A stretch of 35,509 nt of DNA from Metabacillus rhizolycopersici (lineage in GTDB: Bacteria; Bacillota; Bacilli; Bacillales; Bacillaceae), in NCBI RefSeq assembly GCF_020075705.1, contig NZ_JAIQUM010000057.1, positions 1 to 35,509 of the forward strand, read 5' to 3'. Both the position numbers and the translations under genes were made by a program. Shown here in pieces: positions 18,249 to 26,817 of the stretch (within the stretch, counting starts at the first letter, position 1; the number at the start of each line of letters is the position of its first letter). Under the pieces are notes generated by a model. The model was not told where the DNA came from. It was given only the letters and a program-made list of their open reading frames with translations, and searched no databases.

Positions 18249-18284
18249 AAGCCCCAATCCAATTTCAGGATTGGGCTTTTTTGG
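18249..18284 (+). terminator. Strong terminator-like hairpin without an adjacent gene
   Basis: AAGCCCCAATCC pairs GGATTGGGCTT with one bulged C, a 7-nt loop, then TTTTTT. It is a good intrinsic terminator by shape. The nearest upstream gene is the Spo0E-like one ~260 nt away, so it may close that transcript or belong to a lost gene. Confidence 0.8.
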
Positions 18285-18400
18285 TTAGTAGGGATTCCAT
18301 TTTTTTTTTTGTTTATATCGGCAATTTTTTTACATATATTTAGACGGAAATATTGGCTTGAAAAACATACAGATATCTTAAATAAAAAGGAAGTTAGAAT

Positions 18401-18592
18401 ATGAGTGGATTTTGGAATAAACATGGGGAAAATGTGCAATCATCTTTTATATGATCGTATCGTTACTGCAAATAAGTGTTTCCTGATTTAACTCAAAAGC
18501 TTGTGATGATCGTGGTTAATTTTATCATTACAACTGGAGCTGTTTTTATTGGGTACAAGATTACAAATAAAATGCTAGGTAAAAAAGCATAG
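18401..18592 (+). pseudogene. Broken small membrane protein
   Basis: From ATG 18401 (GGAAG upstream) the frame reads MSGFWNKHGENVQSSFI and then stops at TGA 18452. After a further TAA the same frame continues as FPDLTQKLVMIVVNF and a second hydrophobic stretch, ending GKKA at TAG 18590. The middle part is open in the next frame (MIVSLLQISV), so two compensating frameshifts would restore one ~63-aa protein with two membrane helices. The family is not recognised. Chance assembly is possible. Confidence 0.35.
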
Positions 18593-18907
18593 GGAGATTC
18601 CTATGTGTATTTTGAATAAGCTACATGGCTGTTTTAAGTTAAAAGAAAGCTTGGAAATAATAAGAATGTCTGAAACTAAGCTTTATCGTTACAGGTGAAG
18701 CAAATATTACACCATAAGAACCCTATCCAAAAATTTTTGGTGGATTTCTTTTTTATGTGAAGAAAAAATGTACATTAAAATTCCTATTTGGGATTTGAAA
18801 TAAAGTCACGATGTTTATAAAAGATTGCACGGTTTGGCCCTTTTGAATAGATTAACTAAAGTTTTCTTGTGCTCTCTATCTATCAACCATACCACAAGTA
18901 ACGGCAA
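18593..18907. other. Gene debris, nothing firm
   Basis: A 31-codon frame starts at 18603 with only a weak GGGAG before it and shows no recognisable domain. The palindrome CCAAAAATTTTTGG at ~18727-18740 is followed by TTTCTTTTTT and could terminate transcription. Otherwise nothing is supportable. Confidence 0.4.
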
Positions 18908-18956
18908 ACTAAAGCCTTACCCCCTGCAAGAAGCTAAAGTTTTGGCTTTAGTTTTT
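18908..18956 (+). terminator. Terminator-like structure with alternative pairing
   Basis: ACTAAAGCC (18908-18916) can pair GGCTTTAGT (18944-18952), followed by TTTTTG. A second CTAAAG (18934-18939) can pair the same CTTTAG (18946-18951) in a tighter hairpin. The two stems exclude each other. It lies ~230 nt upstream of mqo. Confidence 0.5.
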
Positions 18957-19036
18957 GTGTGTTCCTAGCGCCTTATGGATGAACTTCTCACTTTTTTACC
19001 AGCCTAAAATGGTTTATAATTATCAGATAATAGTAG

Positions 19037-19075
19037 ATAGTATAGTCTATAAATAATTATTATAGACTATACTAT
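19037..19075. repeat. Perfect 16-bp inverted repeat upstream of mqo
   Basis: ATAGTATAGTCTATAA (19037-19052) is the exact reverse complement of 19060-19075, with a 7-nt A/T loop. No T-run follows, so it does not look like a terminator. It ends 112 nt before the mqo start codon, where an operator could sit. Confidence 0.75.
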
Positions 19076-19187
19076 GGTTATTATTAAGACAGAAAAGGTG
19101 TGTTCCTAGGAGGCGTCTTGCTTTTTGTGACATCTAAGCAGGAGTGCTTATTCTTTTTTGCAAATATAGGAGATAAGGAAGGGTACA

Positions 19188-20690
19188 ATGAGTAACATAC
19201 TGAAAAAAACAGATGTTATCTTAATTGGTGCCGGAGTCATGAGTGCGACTTTGGGGTCAATACTGAAAGAGTTAGCACCTGAATGGGAAATCAAAGTGTT
19301 TGAGAAACTCGCAAACGCAGGAGAAGAAAGCTCTAACGAATGGAATAATGCGGGTACGGGCCATGCTGCATTGTGCGAGCTTAACTATACATCCGAAAAA
19401 TCTGACGGATCGATAGATATTAGCAAAGCTATAAAAATTAATGAACAGTTTCAGCTTTCGAGACAGTTTTGGTCTTATCTTGTAAACAGCAATCTGATTC
19501 GTAATCCGCAGGACTTTATCATGCCAATACCTCATATGAGTTTAGTACAAGGGGAAGAAAATGTAACGTTTTTGAAAAAACGTTTTGAAGCACTGTTAAA
19601 CAATCCCCTGTTTCAAGGGATGGAATTTTCCGATGACCCTGAAAAACTGAAGGAATGGATTCCGCTTATCATGGATGGTCGCACATCGAATGAGCCGATA
19701 GCGGCAACAAAAATTGACTCTGGGACGGATGTTAACTTTGGTGCTTTAGCACGCATGTTGTTTGACCATTTAAAGAGTAAAAACGTCGAGATAAACTACA
19801 AGCATAGTGTTGAGGATATTAAACGAACTAGCGACGGTTCGTGGGAAGTGAAAGTGCATGATATCGATAGTAGAAAAATCGAATACCATACTGCAAAATT
19901 CGTCTTTATTGGCGGTGGGGGCGGAAGTCTGCCTTTACTACAAAAAACGGGTATTCCTGAGTCAAAACATATTGGCGGGTTCCCGGTAAGCGGACTATTT
20001 ATGGTATGTAACAATCCGGAAGTTGTAGCGGAGCATCATGCAAAAGTATACGGTAAAGCTAAGGTTGGGGCTCCTCCAATGTCTGTTCCGCATCTTGATT
20101 CAAGATATATCGACAATAAAAAAACATTGCTGTTTGGACCATTTGCCGGATTCTCACCAAAGTTCCTAAAAACTGGTTCGAATTTTGATTTGATTGGTTC
20201 CGTAAAACCGAATAATGTCATCACTATGTTGGCGGCAGGCGTAAAAGAGATGGCATTGACAAAATACCTAATCCAGCAAGTTATGTTATCGAATGAAAAG
20301 CGGATGGAAGAATTACGCGAGTTTATTCCGAGTGCCAAAGCTGAGGATTGGGATATAGTGGTAGCAGGTCAACGTGTGCAAGTTATCAAAGATACTGATG
20401 CTGAAGGCAGGGGAACACTTCAATTTGGTACGGAAGTTGTTAGTGCCGCTGATGGCTCGATAGCTGCATTGCTCGGTGCTTCTCCGGGTGCTTCTACTGC
20501 CGTTCACGTTATGCTTGAGGTATTAGAAAAATGCTTCCCACAACATATGAAAGAGTGGGAACCGAAAATAAAAGAAATGATTCCTTCTTATGGTGTGTCA
20601 CTAACAGAAAACCCAGAGATTTTCCAAGAAATTCATTCTTCAACAGCACAGACGCTTGGTCTAAATAGAAAAGAACCGGTCTATAGTTGA
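19188..20690 (+). CDS. mqo: Malate:quinone oxidoreductase
   Basis: This 500-aa FAD enzyme oxidises malate to oxaloacetate and passes electrons to quinone at the membrane face. The N-terminal FAD-binding fold ([15 protein letters not shown], residues 12-26) is followed by the family segments [21 protein letters not shown] (around 47-67) and [11 protein letters not shown] (around 242-252), and a C-terminal [11 protein letters not shown] (around 429-439). Length is normal. AGGAGATAAGGAAGG precedes the ATG. It adds an irreversible respiratory route beside the malic enzymes upstream. It is not in the same operon, since ~1.6 kb of non-coding sequence and decayed genes lies between. Confidence 0.96.
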   Translation: MSNILKKTDVILIGAGVMSATLGSILKELAPEWEIKVFEKLANAGEESSNEWNNAGTGHAALCELNYTSEKSDGSIDISKAIKINEQFQLSRQFWSYLVNSNLIRNPQDFIMPIPHMSLVQGEENVTFLKKRFEALLNNPLFQGMEFSDDPEKLKEWIPLIMDGRTSNEPIAATKIDSGTDVNFGALARMLFDHLKSKNVEINYKHSVEDIKRTSDGSWEVKVHDIDSRKIEYHTAKFVFIGGGGGSLPLLQKTGIPESKHIGGFPVSGLFMVCNNPEVVAEHHAKVYGKAKVGAPPMSVPHLDSRYIDNKKTLLFGPFAGFSPKFLKTGSNFDLIGSVKPNNVITMLAAGVKEMALTKYLIQQVMLSNEKRMEELREFIPSAKAEDWDIVVAGQRVQVIKDTDAEGRGTLQFGTEVVSAADGSIAALLGASPGASTAVHVMLEVLEKCFPQHMKEWEPKIKEMIPSYGVSLTENPEIFQEIHSSTAQTLGLNRKEPVYS

Positions 20691-20782
20691 TTCTTTGGAT
20701 GGAGAAACAAGGTTAGATAGTTTGATTTTCGTATTTATCTGTCTATAACTTTTGGGTTTAATTTAATTCATTTTCCATAATC

Positions 20783-20820
20783 AGGCGCTTTCCTGTAATA
20801 AGGATTAGCGCTTATTTTCA
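20783..20820 (+). terminator. Possible mqo terminator
   Basis: GCGCT (20785-20789) pairs AGCGC (20807-20811), with an inner TCCT/AGGA pair, then TTATTTT. It lies ~95 nt after the mqo stop codon. The stem is interrupted, so strength is uncertain. Confidence 0.5.
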
Positions 20821-20871
20821 TTTTATAGGAAGCTATAAAATTCTTGTACTGTGGATACGCGCACGACATCC

Positions 20872-20930
20872 AGCGCAAGCGTCCGGCCCCTCTTGGGTCT
20901 AAGCCTGAGGCTGATCAAGGCGCTTGCGCT
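20872..20930. repeat. REP-like GC-rich hairpin
   Basis: AGCGCAAGCG (20872-20881) is the exact reverse complement of CGCTTGCGCT (20921-20930). The 39-nt interior is unusually G/C rich for this region and holds the smaller palindrome AGCCTGAGGCT. TTTGTTCTTTT follows. Similar GC-rich extragenic hairpins are common in Bacillus genomes; copy number cannot be judged here. Confidence 0.6.
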
Positions 20931-21008
20931 TTTGTTCTTTTAGGTCCCGATTGTTGAATGATTTTATAGAGCTGAAATATGGAAAGTAATATTTGTTGAA
21001 GGTAGGAC

Positions 21009-21289
21009 ATGAAAATTTACAATAAAAATAGAGTGGGGAATTTAGCAAATAAAGCAGATGTCTTTGTTGCCAGGGAAACGTCAGAAATTGATAACTTAAC
21101 TGTTGATGAGTTTTTTCGGAAGGGATAGGCAGCAAGTTACAAAAGTTTGTAATGGAATCATTTCCTTAGAAAGGTGTAATCTTAGTTGCGGATGGTGAAG
21201 ACCTTCCTAGAGAAATGCACACAAGGAAACCTGGCAGTATCATGAATATAAATATGAAGTACAAAAAATCTATCAAAATTAGTTTTTAA
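21009..21289 (+). pseudogene. Broken small gene of unknown family
   Basis: From ATG 21009 (GAAGGTAGGAC upstream) the frame reads MKIYNKNRVGNLANKADVF and goes on to DNLTVDEFFRKG, then TAG. One base later the next frame continues GSKLQKFVMESFP, a TAG, then KGVILVADGEDLPREMH to a stop at 21287. Joined, this is a ~90-aa protein disabled by one frameshift and one nonsense codon. The sequence flow (a coherent soluble domain across both frames) makes a real former gene likely. I do not recognise the family. Confidence 0.6.
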
Positions 21290-21489
21290 TAAGATGTTAA
21301 TCAAGTAATACTAGTTAGAAAAAAAATGAACCAACAGACAATAAACTTTAAAGCGAACAATAAAAAGGAATTCTCTGCTTATTCAATAATCCGACGCATT
21401 TCTGAAGTAAGAATTGCGCTCTTTCTTTATTGTGGGAAGAAATTAATATTAATTTTGTAAAATTCCCAATATAAAGAGGTGAAAGGATG

Positions 21490-21523
21490 AAGAAAAGGCT
21501 CTCCCTTTTCAAGGAAGAACCTT
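21490..21523 (-). terminator. Terminator of the ABC transporter operon
   Basis: On the minus strand AAGGTTCTTCC pairs GGGAGAGCCTT (11 bp with G-U pairs, 7-nt loop), then TTCTTC. It lies 15 nt after the stop codon of the binding-protein gene. The T-run is imperfect. Confidence 0.7.
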
Positions 21524-21537
21524 AACGTAACGAAATG

Positions 21538-22830
21538 TTATTTGTTAAATTTAGCCCAGTTGCTATCAAGAGCTTTCATAGTCTCTTCCTTAGAGAGCTG
21601 GCCTCCAACATACGATTGCAAAGTTGCACCAAACTCCTGACCTCCACCTTCTGGGTATTTCATAAATTGCCAAGAATATGTTTTTCCCGCTTGTGAATAT
21701 TTAGCAATTTCTTCACCTAATGGCCCTACACCTTCTGCTTTAATCGATTTAAAGGCAGGGATATACTTAAAGTCTTCTGTTAGCGCTCTTTTACCTTCTT
21801 CAGATGTGACCATCCAATTTAAGAAATCTTTAGCAGCTTTCTTGTCTGCATCAGGTGCTCCGTTGTGAATGACCCAGTTACTCGGAACGTCGATTGCTAA
21901 TTTATTGGCTACTGCCGGATCATCACTAAGAGGCATTGGAAGAATACCAACATTCATATCCGGAGTAAGTTTATCAAGCATTGGTTGTATCCAGTTTCCT
22001 TGCTGAATCATAGCAGTCTCACCTGTAGCAAATAGTGTAACCTGTGTATTATAGTCGGTTGTTAATGGATTTTTGTTGCCATATTTAATCGTTAAGTCTA
22101 ATAAGTTAAAGTACTGATTGAAATGCTCATTTCCATCAATTTTAGCTGTACCCTCTTTTAATTCCTTGATAAATGCATCCGGATCTTCCTGGTAAGCAAA
22201 CGGAATGCTCAGACCGTGATTCCCTAATACCCACCACTCACTATATCCGACTGCAAAAGGAGTAATCCCAGCAGCCTTCAGCTTTTTAGCTGCTGCCTCT
22301 AACTCAGAAAATGTTGTAGGGAGCTCTGTAATACCGGCTTTCTTAAATAAATCTTTGTTGTAAGTGAAACCATAGCCTTCAAGGTTAATAGGTTGTCCAT
22401 AAACTTTTCCATCGATTGTCATTGGGGTTAATGTGTTTTCAAGTGCATCCTCTACCCATGGTTGATCTGACAAATCTTCTAATTTATCTTTCCAAGTTTG
22501 AGCATTTTGATAGCCTTCACTAGTAAAGAGATCGGGTGCGCTTCCCGAAGCAAATTTCGCTTTCAGTGCTGCGGCACCATCGGCACCACCACCGACAGTT
22601 TGGATATCAAATGTAACGTTCGGATTCTCCTTCGTATATTGATCCGTTAATGCCTTTAATTGGTCGGCAATTTCAACTTTTCCTTGAAATAGATCTATAA
22701 CTATTTTCTCATCCTTACTGCCATCGCTTTTGTTATCTCCAGACGTATTGTTTGAGCAAGCTGTTGTAAGAAGTAGTGATGCCGATAGGATACCAGCCGC
22801 GAGTGAAAATCTTTTTATTTTTAATGACAT
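21538..22830 (-). CDS. ABC transporter sugar-binding lipoprotein (family 1)
   Basis: This 430-aa extracellular solute-binding protein has an N-terminal signal and Cys25 in LLTTAC as the likely lipid-attachment site, though Thr at -3 is a loose lipobox. The mature domain has the family-1 form (YGQPINLEGYGFTYNKDLF, then GETAMIQQGNWIQPM), as in MalE/MsmE/CebE-type proteins for mono- and oligosaccharides. GGAGGAG precedes the start. It is third in the operon after the two permeases, an order less usual than binding protein first. No ATPase is in this operon; the one at 32346 likely serves it. The exact sugar is not readable from the sequence. Confidence 0.9.
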   Translation of the reverse strand: MSLKIKRFSLAAGILSASLLLTTACSNNTSGDNKSDGSKDEKIVIDLFQGKVEIADQLKALTDQYTKENPNVTFDIQTVGGGADGAAALKAKFASGSAPDLFTSEGYQNAQTWKDKLEDLSDQPWVEDALENTLTPMTIDGKVYGQPINLEGYGFTYNKDLFKKAGITELPTTFSELEAAAKKLKAAGITPFAVGYSEWWVLGNHGLSIPFAYQEDPDAFIKELKEGTAKIDGNEHFNQYFNLLDLTIKYGNKNPLTTDYNTQVTLFATGETAMIQQGNWIQPMLDKLTPDMNVGILPMPLSDDPAVANKLAIDVPSNWVIHNGAPDADKKAAKDFLNWMVTSEEGKRALTEDFKYIPAFKSIKAEGVGPLGEEIAKYSQAGKTYSWQFMKYPEGGGQEFGATLQSYVGGQLSKEETMKALDSNWAKFNK

Positions 22831-22918
22831 ATTTTTCTCCTCCTGCGTGTAATTGTTTTTTTGAAAAATGATCGGTGCTAACTACGACCTTTAATAGTTG
22901 TTGTCTGATAAGCAGGCA

Positions 22919-23746
22919 TTATTTAATCGATCCGCTAGTAATCCCCTTAATAATGTGTTTTTGCATTGAGAAGAAAAAGATTAATAACGGAATGATGCCA
23001 AGAACTAATGCTGCTAGTGCCAAATCCCATTGTTTTGTATACTGTCCAAAGAAGAAAAACGTTGCTAATGGAATCGTTCTTAACTCAGGGTCTTGAAGCA
23101 CAAGTGATGGTAATAGGAAGTCATTCCAAATCCATAAGCTGTTTAAGATAATGATCGTTACCGTAATCGGCTTCAACAGTGGAAATACAATTTTCCAGAA
23201 GACGCCAAATGGTGTGCATCCATCGATAATCGCCGCTTCTTCAAGCTCAACAGGTATTCCTTTGATAAAACCATGATACAAGAAAATAGTTATTCCGGAG
23301 CCAAATCCTAAATACATGATGACAAGACCCCAAATGCTGTTTAAAAGTCCCAAGGTACCAGCTGTTTTTACAAGCGGAATCATGATCGATTGAAATGGGA
23401 TAACCATTGCTGCAACAAAAAGCATAAAAATCACATTGCTAATCCTTTTTTTTGTTCTTACTAACATGTAGGCTGCCATTGAACAAAAGACAACGAGAAC
23501 AATGTTACTAGCTATTGTGACAATAAGCGAGTTTGTGAATACTTTTAAATAATTCAATTGCTCGAAAGCATTTACATAGTTCTGAAACTGTAAGACAGAT
23601 GGCAAGGATGATGTGTTGGTTAAAATTTCCGAAAATGATTTTAATGAATTTGAAACAACATAATAGAATGGAATTAAAAAGATGAGACCTATCAGGATGG
23701 CTAAGATTTCAACAGTAAATATTTTTCCTGTGTACTTGTTTCCCAT
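22919..23746 (-). CDS. ABC sugar permease, MalG/AraQ type
   Basis: This 275-aa inner-membrane protein has six predicted membrane segments and the EAA loop EEAAIIDGCTPFGVFWKIVF (around 190-210), which contacts the ATPase. It is the second permease of a CUT1-type carbohydrate importer. Its ATG overlaps the stop codon of the first permease by 1 nt (TAATG), so translation is coupled. An 88-nt gap with no visible signal separates it from the binding-protein gene. Confidence 0.93.
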   Translation of the reverse strand: MGNKYTGKIFTVEILAILIGLIFLIPFYYVVSNSLKSFSEILTNTSSLPSVLQFQNYVNAFEQLNYLKVFTNSLIVTIASNIVLVVFCSMAAYMLVRTKKRISNVIFMLFVAAMVIPFQSIMIPLVKTAGTLGLLNSIWGLVIMYLGFGSGITIFLYHGFIKGIPVELEEAAIIDGCTPFGVFWKIVFPLLKPITVTIIILNSLWIWNDFLLPSLVLQDPELRTIPLATFFFFGQYTKQWDLALAALVLGIIPLLIFFFSMQKHIIKGITSGSIK

Positions 23747-24714
23747 TATGATTCAATCTCCTTCTTCTTTGTAATCGTAACTTGAATGACAGTAATCGCT
23801 GCTACAACAAGGAAGAAGATTAACGCCTTTGCTTCACCAAGACCATAGCGATTATTTACGAATGCTTCTGTATAAATATTAAGCGCTAACATTTCTGTTG
23901 ATTTAAATGGACCACCATTGGTTAGTGCCAGGTTAACATCAAAGACTTTGAATGAAGAAGCTATCGTTAAGAATAAACAGATGGTTACGGCTGGTGCTAC
24001 CATTGGCATTGTAATATGACGAAGAATCTGCCATCGATTTGCACCGTCAATTTTGGCTGCTTCAACGATATCTTGAGGTACATTCTGTAATGCTGCTAAA
24101 TAGATGAGCATGATATAGCCTGCCCCTTGCCAAACACTGACAATAACAATTCCCCAGAAGCCCGTATTGGCGTCCCCTAACCATGGTAGGTTGAAAAGAG
24201 AGATGCCAGTTAATTGTCCAATTGAGGAAAAACCTTTAATGAAAATAAATTGCCAAATAAATCCTAGTAAAAGACCACCGATCAAATTGGGTAAGAAAAA
24301 TACTGTACGTAAAATGTTTCTAGTTTTCAGCATTTGTGTAACGAGGATAGCTAACCCAAAACCAATTAAATTAGTTAGAACAATGGCTACAAACGTATAT
24401 TTCATTGTAAGTAGGAACGACGCTTGAAACTGCTTGTCCTCGGTAAACAAGTATTTAAAATTGTCTAAACCAACCCAGTTTACAGCGCCTGTTATCCCAT
24501 TCCAATCTGTAAAGGCGTAATAAACTCCAGTAAAGAAAGGAATCAGGACGATCATCGAAAATGCTAAAAAGACCGGTCCGACAAAAAGAGCAAATAACCC
24601 TGCTTTTCTTAACTTTCTGTTTTTCATTAAAGATACCGAATTAGTAATTTTTGTGCTTTTCTGATGATTTACAAACGGCAAATCAATATTTTCTACCTTA
24701 TTTTCATTATTCAT
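23746..24714 (-). CDS. ABC sugar permease, MalF/UgpA type
   Basis: This 322-aa membrane protein is the first gene of the operon. A ~35-residue cytoplasmic lead with many charged residues precedes the first membrane segment. The EAA loop reads VEAAKIDGANRWQILRHITM. It pairs with the MalG-type permease downstream. AGGAGGTGCAG lies before the ATG. The promoter at 24738-24766 and the duplicated operator block above it imply control by the divergent two-component system. Confidence 0.93.
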   Translation of the reverse strand: MNNENKVENIDLPFVNHQKSTKITNSVSLMKNRKLRKAGLFALFVGPVFLAFSMIVLIPFFTGVYYAFTDWNGITGAVNWVGLDNFKYLFTEDKQFQASFLLTMKYTFVAIVLTNLIGFGLAILVTQMLKTRNILRTVFFLPNLIGGLLLGFIWQFIFIKGFSSIGQLTGISLFNLPWLGDANTGFWGIVIVSVWQGAGYIMLIYLAALQNVPQDIVEAAKIDGANRWQILRHITMPMVAPAVTICLFLTIASSFKVFDVNLALTNGGPFKSTEMLALNIYTEAFVNNRYGLGEAKALIFFLVVAAITVIQVTITKKKEIES

Positions 24715-24737
24715 CTGACTGCACCTCCTACTACCTT

Positions 24738-24802
24738 ATTTTAATGAATGACGAAAATTATGAAACTGCTTACATTGACCATTAGGGTGGAAAATATTGA
24801 AC
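24738..24802 (-). promoter_or_regulatory. Promoter and operator block of the ABC operon
   Basis: Reading toward the permease genes, a 41-bp block (24802 down to 24762) is followed by -35 GTTTCA (24766-24761), 17 bp, and -10 TAAAAT (24743-24738). The same block with one mismatch and the same spacing precedes the operon at 28496. Within the block TCAAT occurs twice, 22 bp apart in the same orientation, as expected for an AraC-type activator binding two helical turns apart. TGTAAGCAGTTTCA, overlapping the -35, matches 12 of 14 cre positions. Confidence 0.8.
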
Positions 24803-24877
24803 AGACAAAAAATAGACTTATCGATATATGGGACATTTTTTATGTAAAAAGATTCCCAAAAATATGCTATACTAGCG

Positions 24878-24886
24878 TGATATAAT
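24878..24886 (+). promoter_or_regulatory. Extended -10 promoter of the two-component genes
   Basis: TGATATAAT is a full extended -10 element, ~110 nt upstream of the kinase start. No good -35 box is seen, and an alternative TATACT lies at 24868-24873. The predicted leader is ~105 nt and contains the remote Shine-Dalgarno sequence described separately. Confidence 0.5.
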
Positions 24887-24932
24887 TTATTCAGAAAATT
24901 ATAGATGAAATTTTAAGGAAAATATCTTGATG

Positions 24933-24999
24933 AAGGAGAGGGTTGGTTAGTTAAAAAATTAGAATTTTATATACAATGGAAAACTAACCACAACATATG
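24933..24999 (+). promoter_or_regulatory. Remote Shine-Dalgarno and leader hairpin before the kinase
   Basis: The start ATG (24997) has no Shine-Dalgarno in the usual place, and an in-frame TAA at 24985 rules out an upstream start. AAGGAGAGGG lies at 24933-24942. Between them GGTTAGTT (24945-24952) is the exact reverse complement of AACTAACC (24982-24989). Folding this stem would remove 45 nt and bring the Shine-Dalgarno within about 9-13 nt of the ATG. The function is inferred. Confidence 0.5.
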
Positions 25000-26817
25000 G
25001 GATGGAGTATTCGCAAAAAATTAATTATCTTTCTAATGGTCGCAACCATTTTCCCTTTTGGGGCAGCAATTATAATTACGTATTATCAAACGACCGACTC
25101 ACTCAATCAGCATTTTGTTTCAACAACTCATGATGTGATTGAAGATGGGAAAGAAGACATTTCAACATACTTACAAGATTTGGCGTATATGACGACGACA
25201 ATTTATCGGTATACTCCACTAATGAATTCGCTTAGAGATGGGGTATCCAATGATATAGTTAAAAATCAAGAAGAAGTAAAAAGAATACTTGTTTATTTAT
25301 TTAATACAAGGCCTGAAATTGAACAAATGCATCTTTATATTCATAAAGGAAAAGACTCTTATGCGATCTATCATTCAATGTTAAGTGAGCGAGGAAAGTA
25401 TGATAATGTCAATTCCCATCCATACTATTTTCAATTAAGTCAATCTACTAATTTTACAGTGATTGAACCGCCACATGAAATCTATAGTTATAACAATTTA
25501 TCTCTTATTCCAAATTCACAAAAAAAGGATGTATTAAGCTTCCATAATGTCATACGAGACATTCCATCAGATCACCCTTTAGCTTTTTTATCAATAGATA
25601 TTAATCTATCAAAATTAAGTGCAATAGCTGATCGCTTATATTTAAAAGAAACAGAAGATTTTTATCTGATAAATGAAGAAGGCTTGATCGTTTATTCGTC
25701 AGAAGAAAAGTTAATTGGAACAGAGAATAAACAGCAGTGGTTTCAGCAAGTGAAACGGACGTCAGAATCAAGCAAAAGTATGGGATGGAAGGATACGGAT
25801 TTTTCAGGAATTATTGTTTATGAGAAGTTCACCGACTCATTTAAAGACTGGTATATTGTTAAGAGAATTCCTTATGATTCACTTTACCAAGGTGCTAGAG
25901 AAACGGTTTTAACAAACATATTAGTTGGTCTTATCTCCCTTGTTATTGTTCTGTTTGCGACATTGGTCATCTCATTTAAGTTTACTGCTCCGATTAAAGT
26001 ATTGATCGCAAATATGAAACAGGTTGAACAGGGGAAATTTCAAGCTAATTTTGACTCGCTTGGCAACGATGAATTTGGCATGCTAGGTAGGCATTTTAAA
26101 TTAATGCTTGCTAAAATCAATGATTTGATCCAGAGAAAATATAAATTAGAAGTTGAAAATAAATCGTCACAACTGAGGGTATTGCAATCACAGGTTAATC
26201 CGCATTTTCTTTATAATGCTCTTCAATCCATCGGTACTTTGGCGTTAAAGCATAAAGCAGTTCCAGTCTATTCGTTATTAACTGCTTTATCAAAAATTAT
26301 GCGATACAGTATGAATATGAAAGAAGATATTGTCCCACTTACAGCAGAGATACAGCATGTTACATCTTATTTAACTTTACAGAAACAACGATTCGATGAG
26401 CGGTTTGAATTTGAACTGAAGATTCAAAAGGAAGTAGAAGATATCCATGTACCAAAAATGATTTTGCAGCCTCTTGTTGAAAATTGTTTTAAGCATGGGT
26501 TTGATCAGCAGGAGGGGAAATCAATTATTCAGATTGAGGCTTATTTGCAACAAAATGATAGCATTTATCTAACTGTAAAAGATAATGGAAAAGGTGCAAC
26601 TAGTGAGGAATTAAGAGATATTCAAAAGGAATTGTTTGAAGGTATTCGAGAAGACGGAATGCAGAGAGAAGCGATCGGCTTAAAAAATATTTATGATCGT
26701 TTGCAGATTTACTACAGTAATCAGGTGAAAATGTCCGTTAACAGTAATGAAGATAGTGGATTCACAGTTACCATCGTGATGCCTAAGGAAATGAGCAAGG
26801 AGGTGAACCCTTCATGA
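24997..26817 (+). CDS. Sensor histidine kinase, YesM type
   Basis: This 606-aa membrane kinase has helices near residues 8-28 and 303-327 flanking a large extracytoplasmic sensor (dCache-like, about 30-300), then HAMP (327-378), a His_kinase domain with H403 in NPHFLYNALQ, and an ATPase domain (PLVENCFKHGF, DNGKGA). The YesM/LytS class works with AraC-type regulators to control carbohydrate operons. It overlaps the regulator gene by 4 nt. Its place between the transporter operon and the catabolic operon suggests that it senses the transported sugar or the loaded binding protein. Translation may depend on the hairpin in its leader. Confidence 0.93.
   Translation: MGWSIRKKLIIFLMVATIFPFGAAIIITYYQTTDSLNQHFVSTTHDVIEDGKEDISTYLQDLAYMTTTIYRYTPLMNSLRDGVSNDIVKNQEEVKRILVYLFNTRPEIEQMHLYIHKGKDSYAIYHSMLSERGKYDNVNSHPYYFQLSQSTNFTVIEPPHEIYSYNNLSLIPNSQKKDVLSFHNVIRDIPSDHPLAFLSIDINLSKLSAIADRLYLKETEDFYLINEEGLIVYSSEEKLIGTENKQQWFQQVKRTSESSKSMGWKDTDFSGIIVYEKFTDSFKDWYIVKRIPYDSLYQGARETVLTNILVGLISLVIVLFATLVISFKFTAPIKVLIANMKQVEQGKFQANFDSLGNDEFGMLGRHFKLMLAKINDLIQRKYKLEVENKSSQLRVLQSQVNPHFLYNALQSIGTLALKHKAVPVYSLLTALSKIMRYSMNMKEDIVPLTAEIQHVTSYLTLQKQRFDERFEFELKIQKEVEDIHVPKMILQPLVENCFKHGFDQQEGKSIIQIEAYLQQNDSIYLTVKDNGKGATSEELRDIQKELFEGIREDGMQREAIGLKNIYDRLQIYYSNQVKMSVNSNEDSGFTVTIVMPKEMSKEVNPS

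Noticed and set aside
18218..18439. A 73-codon minus-strand frame
   Set aside because: It runs through a strong terminator hairpin and lacks a ribosome binding site.
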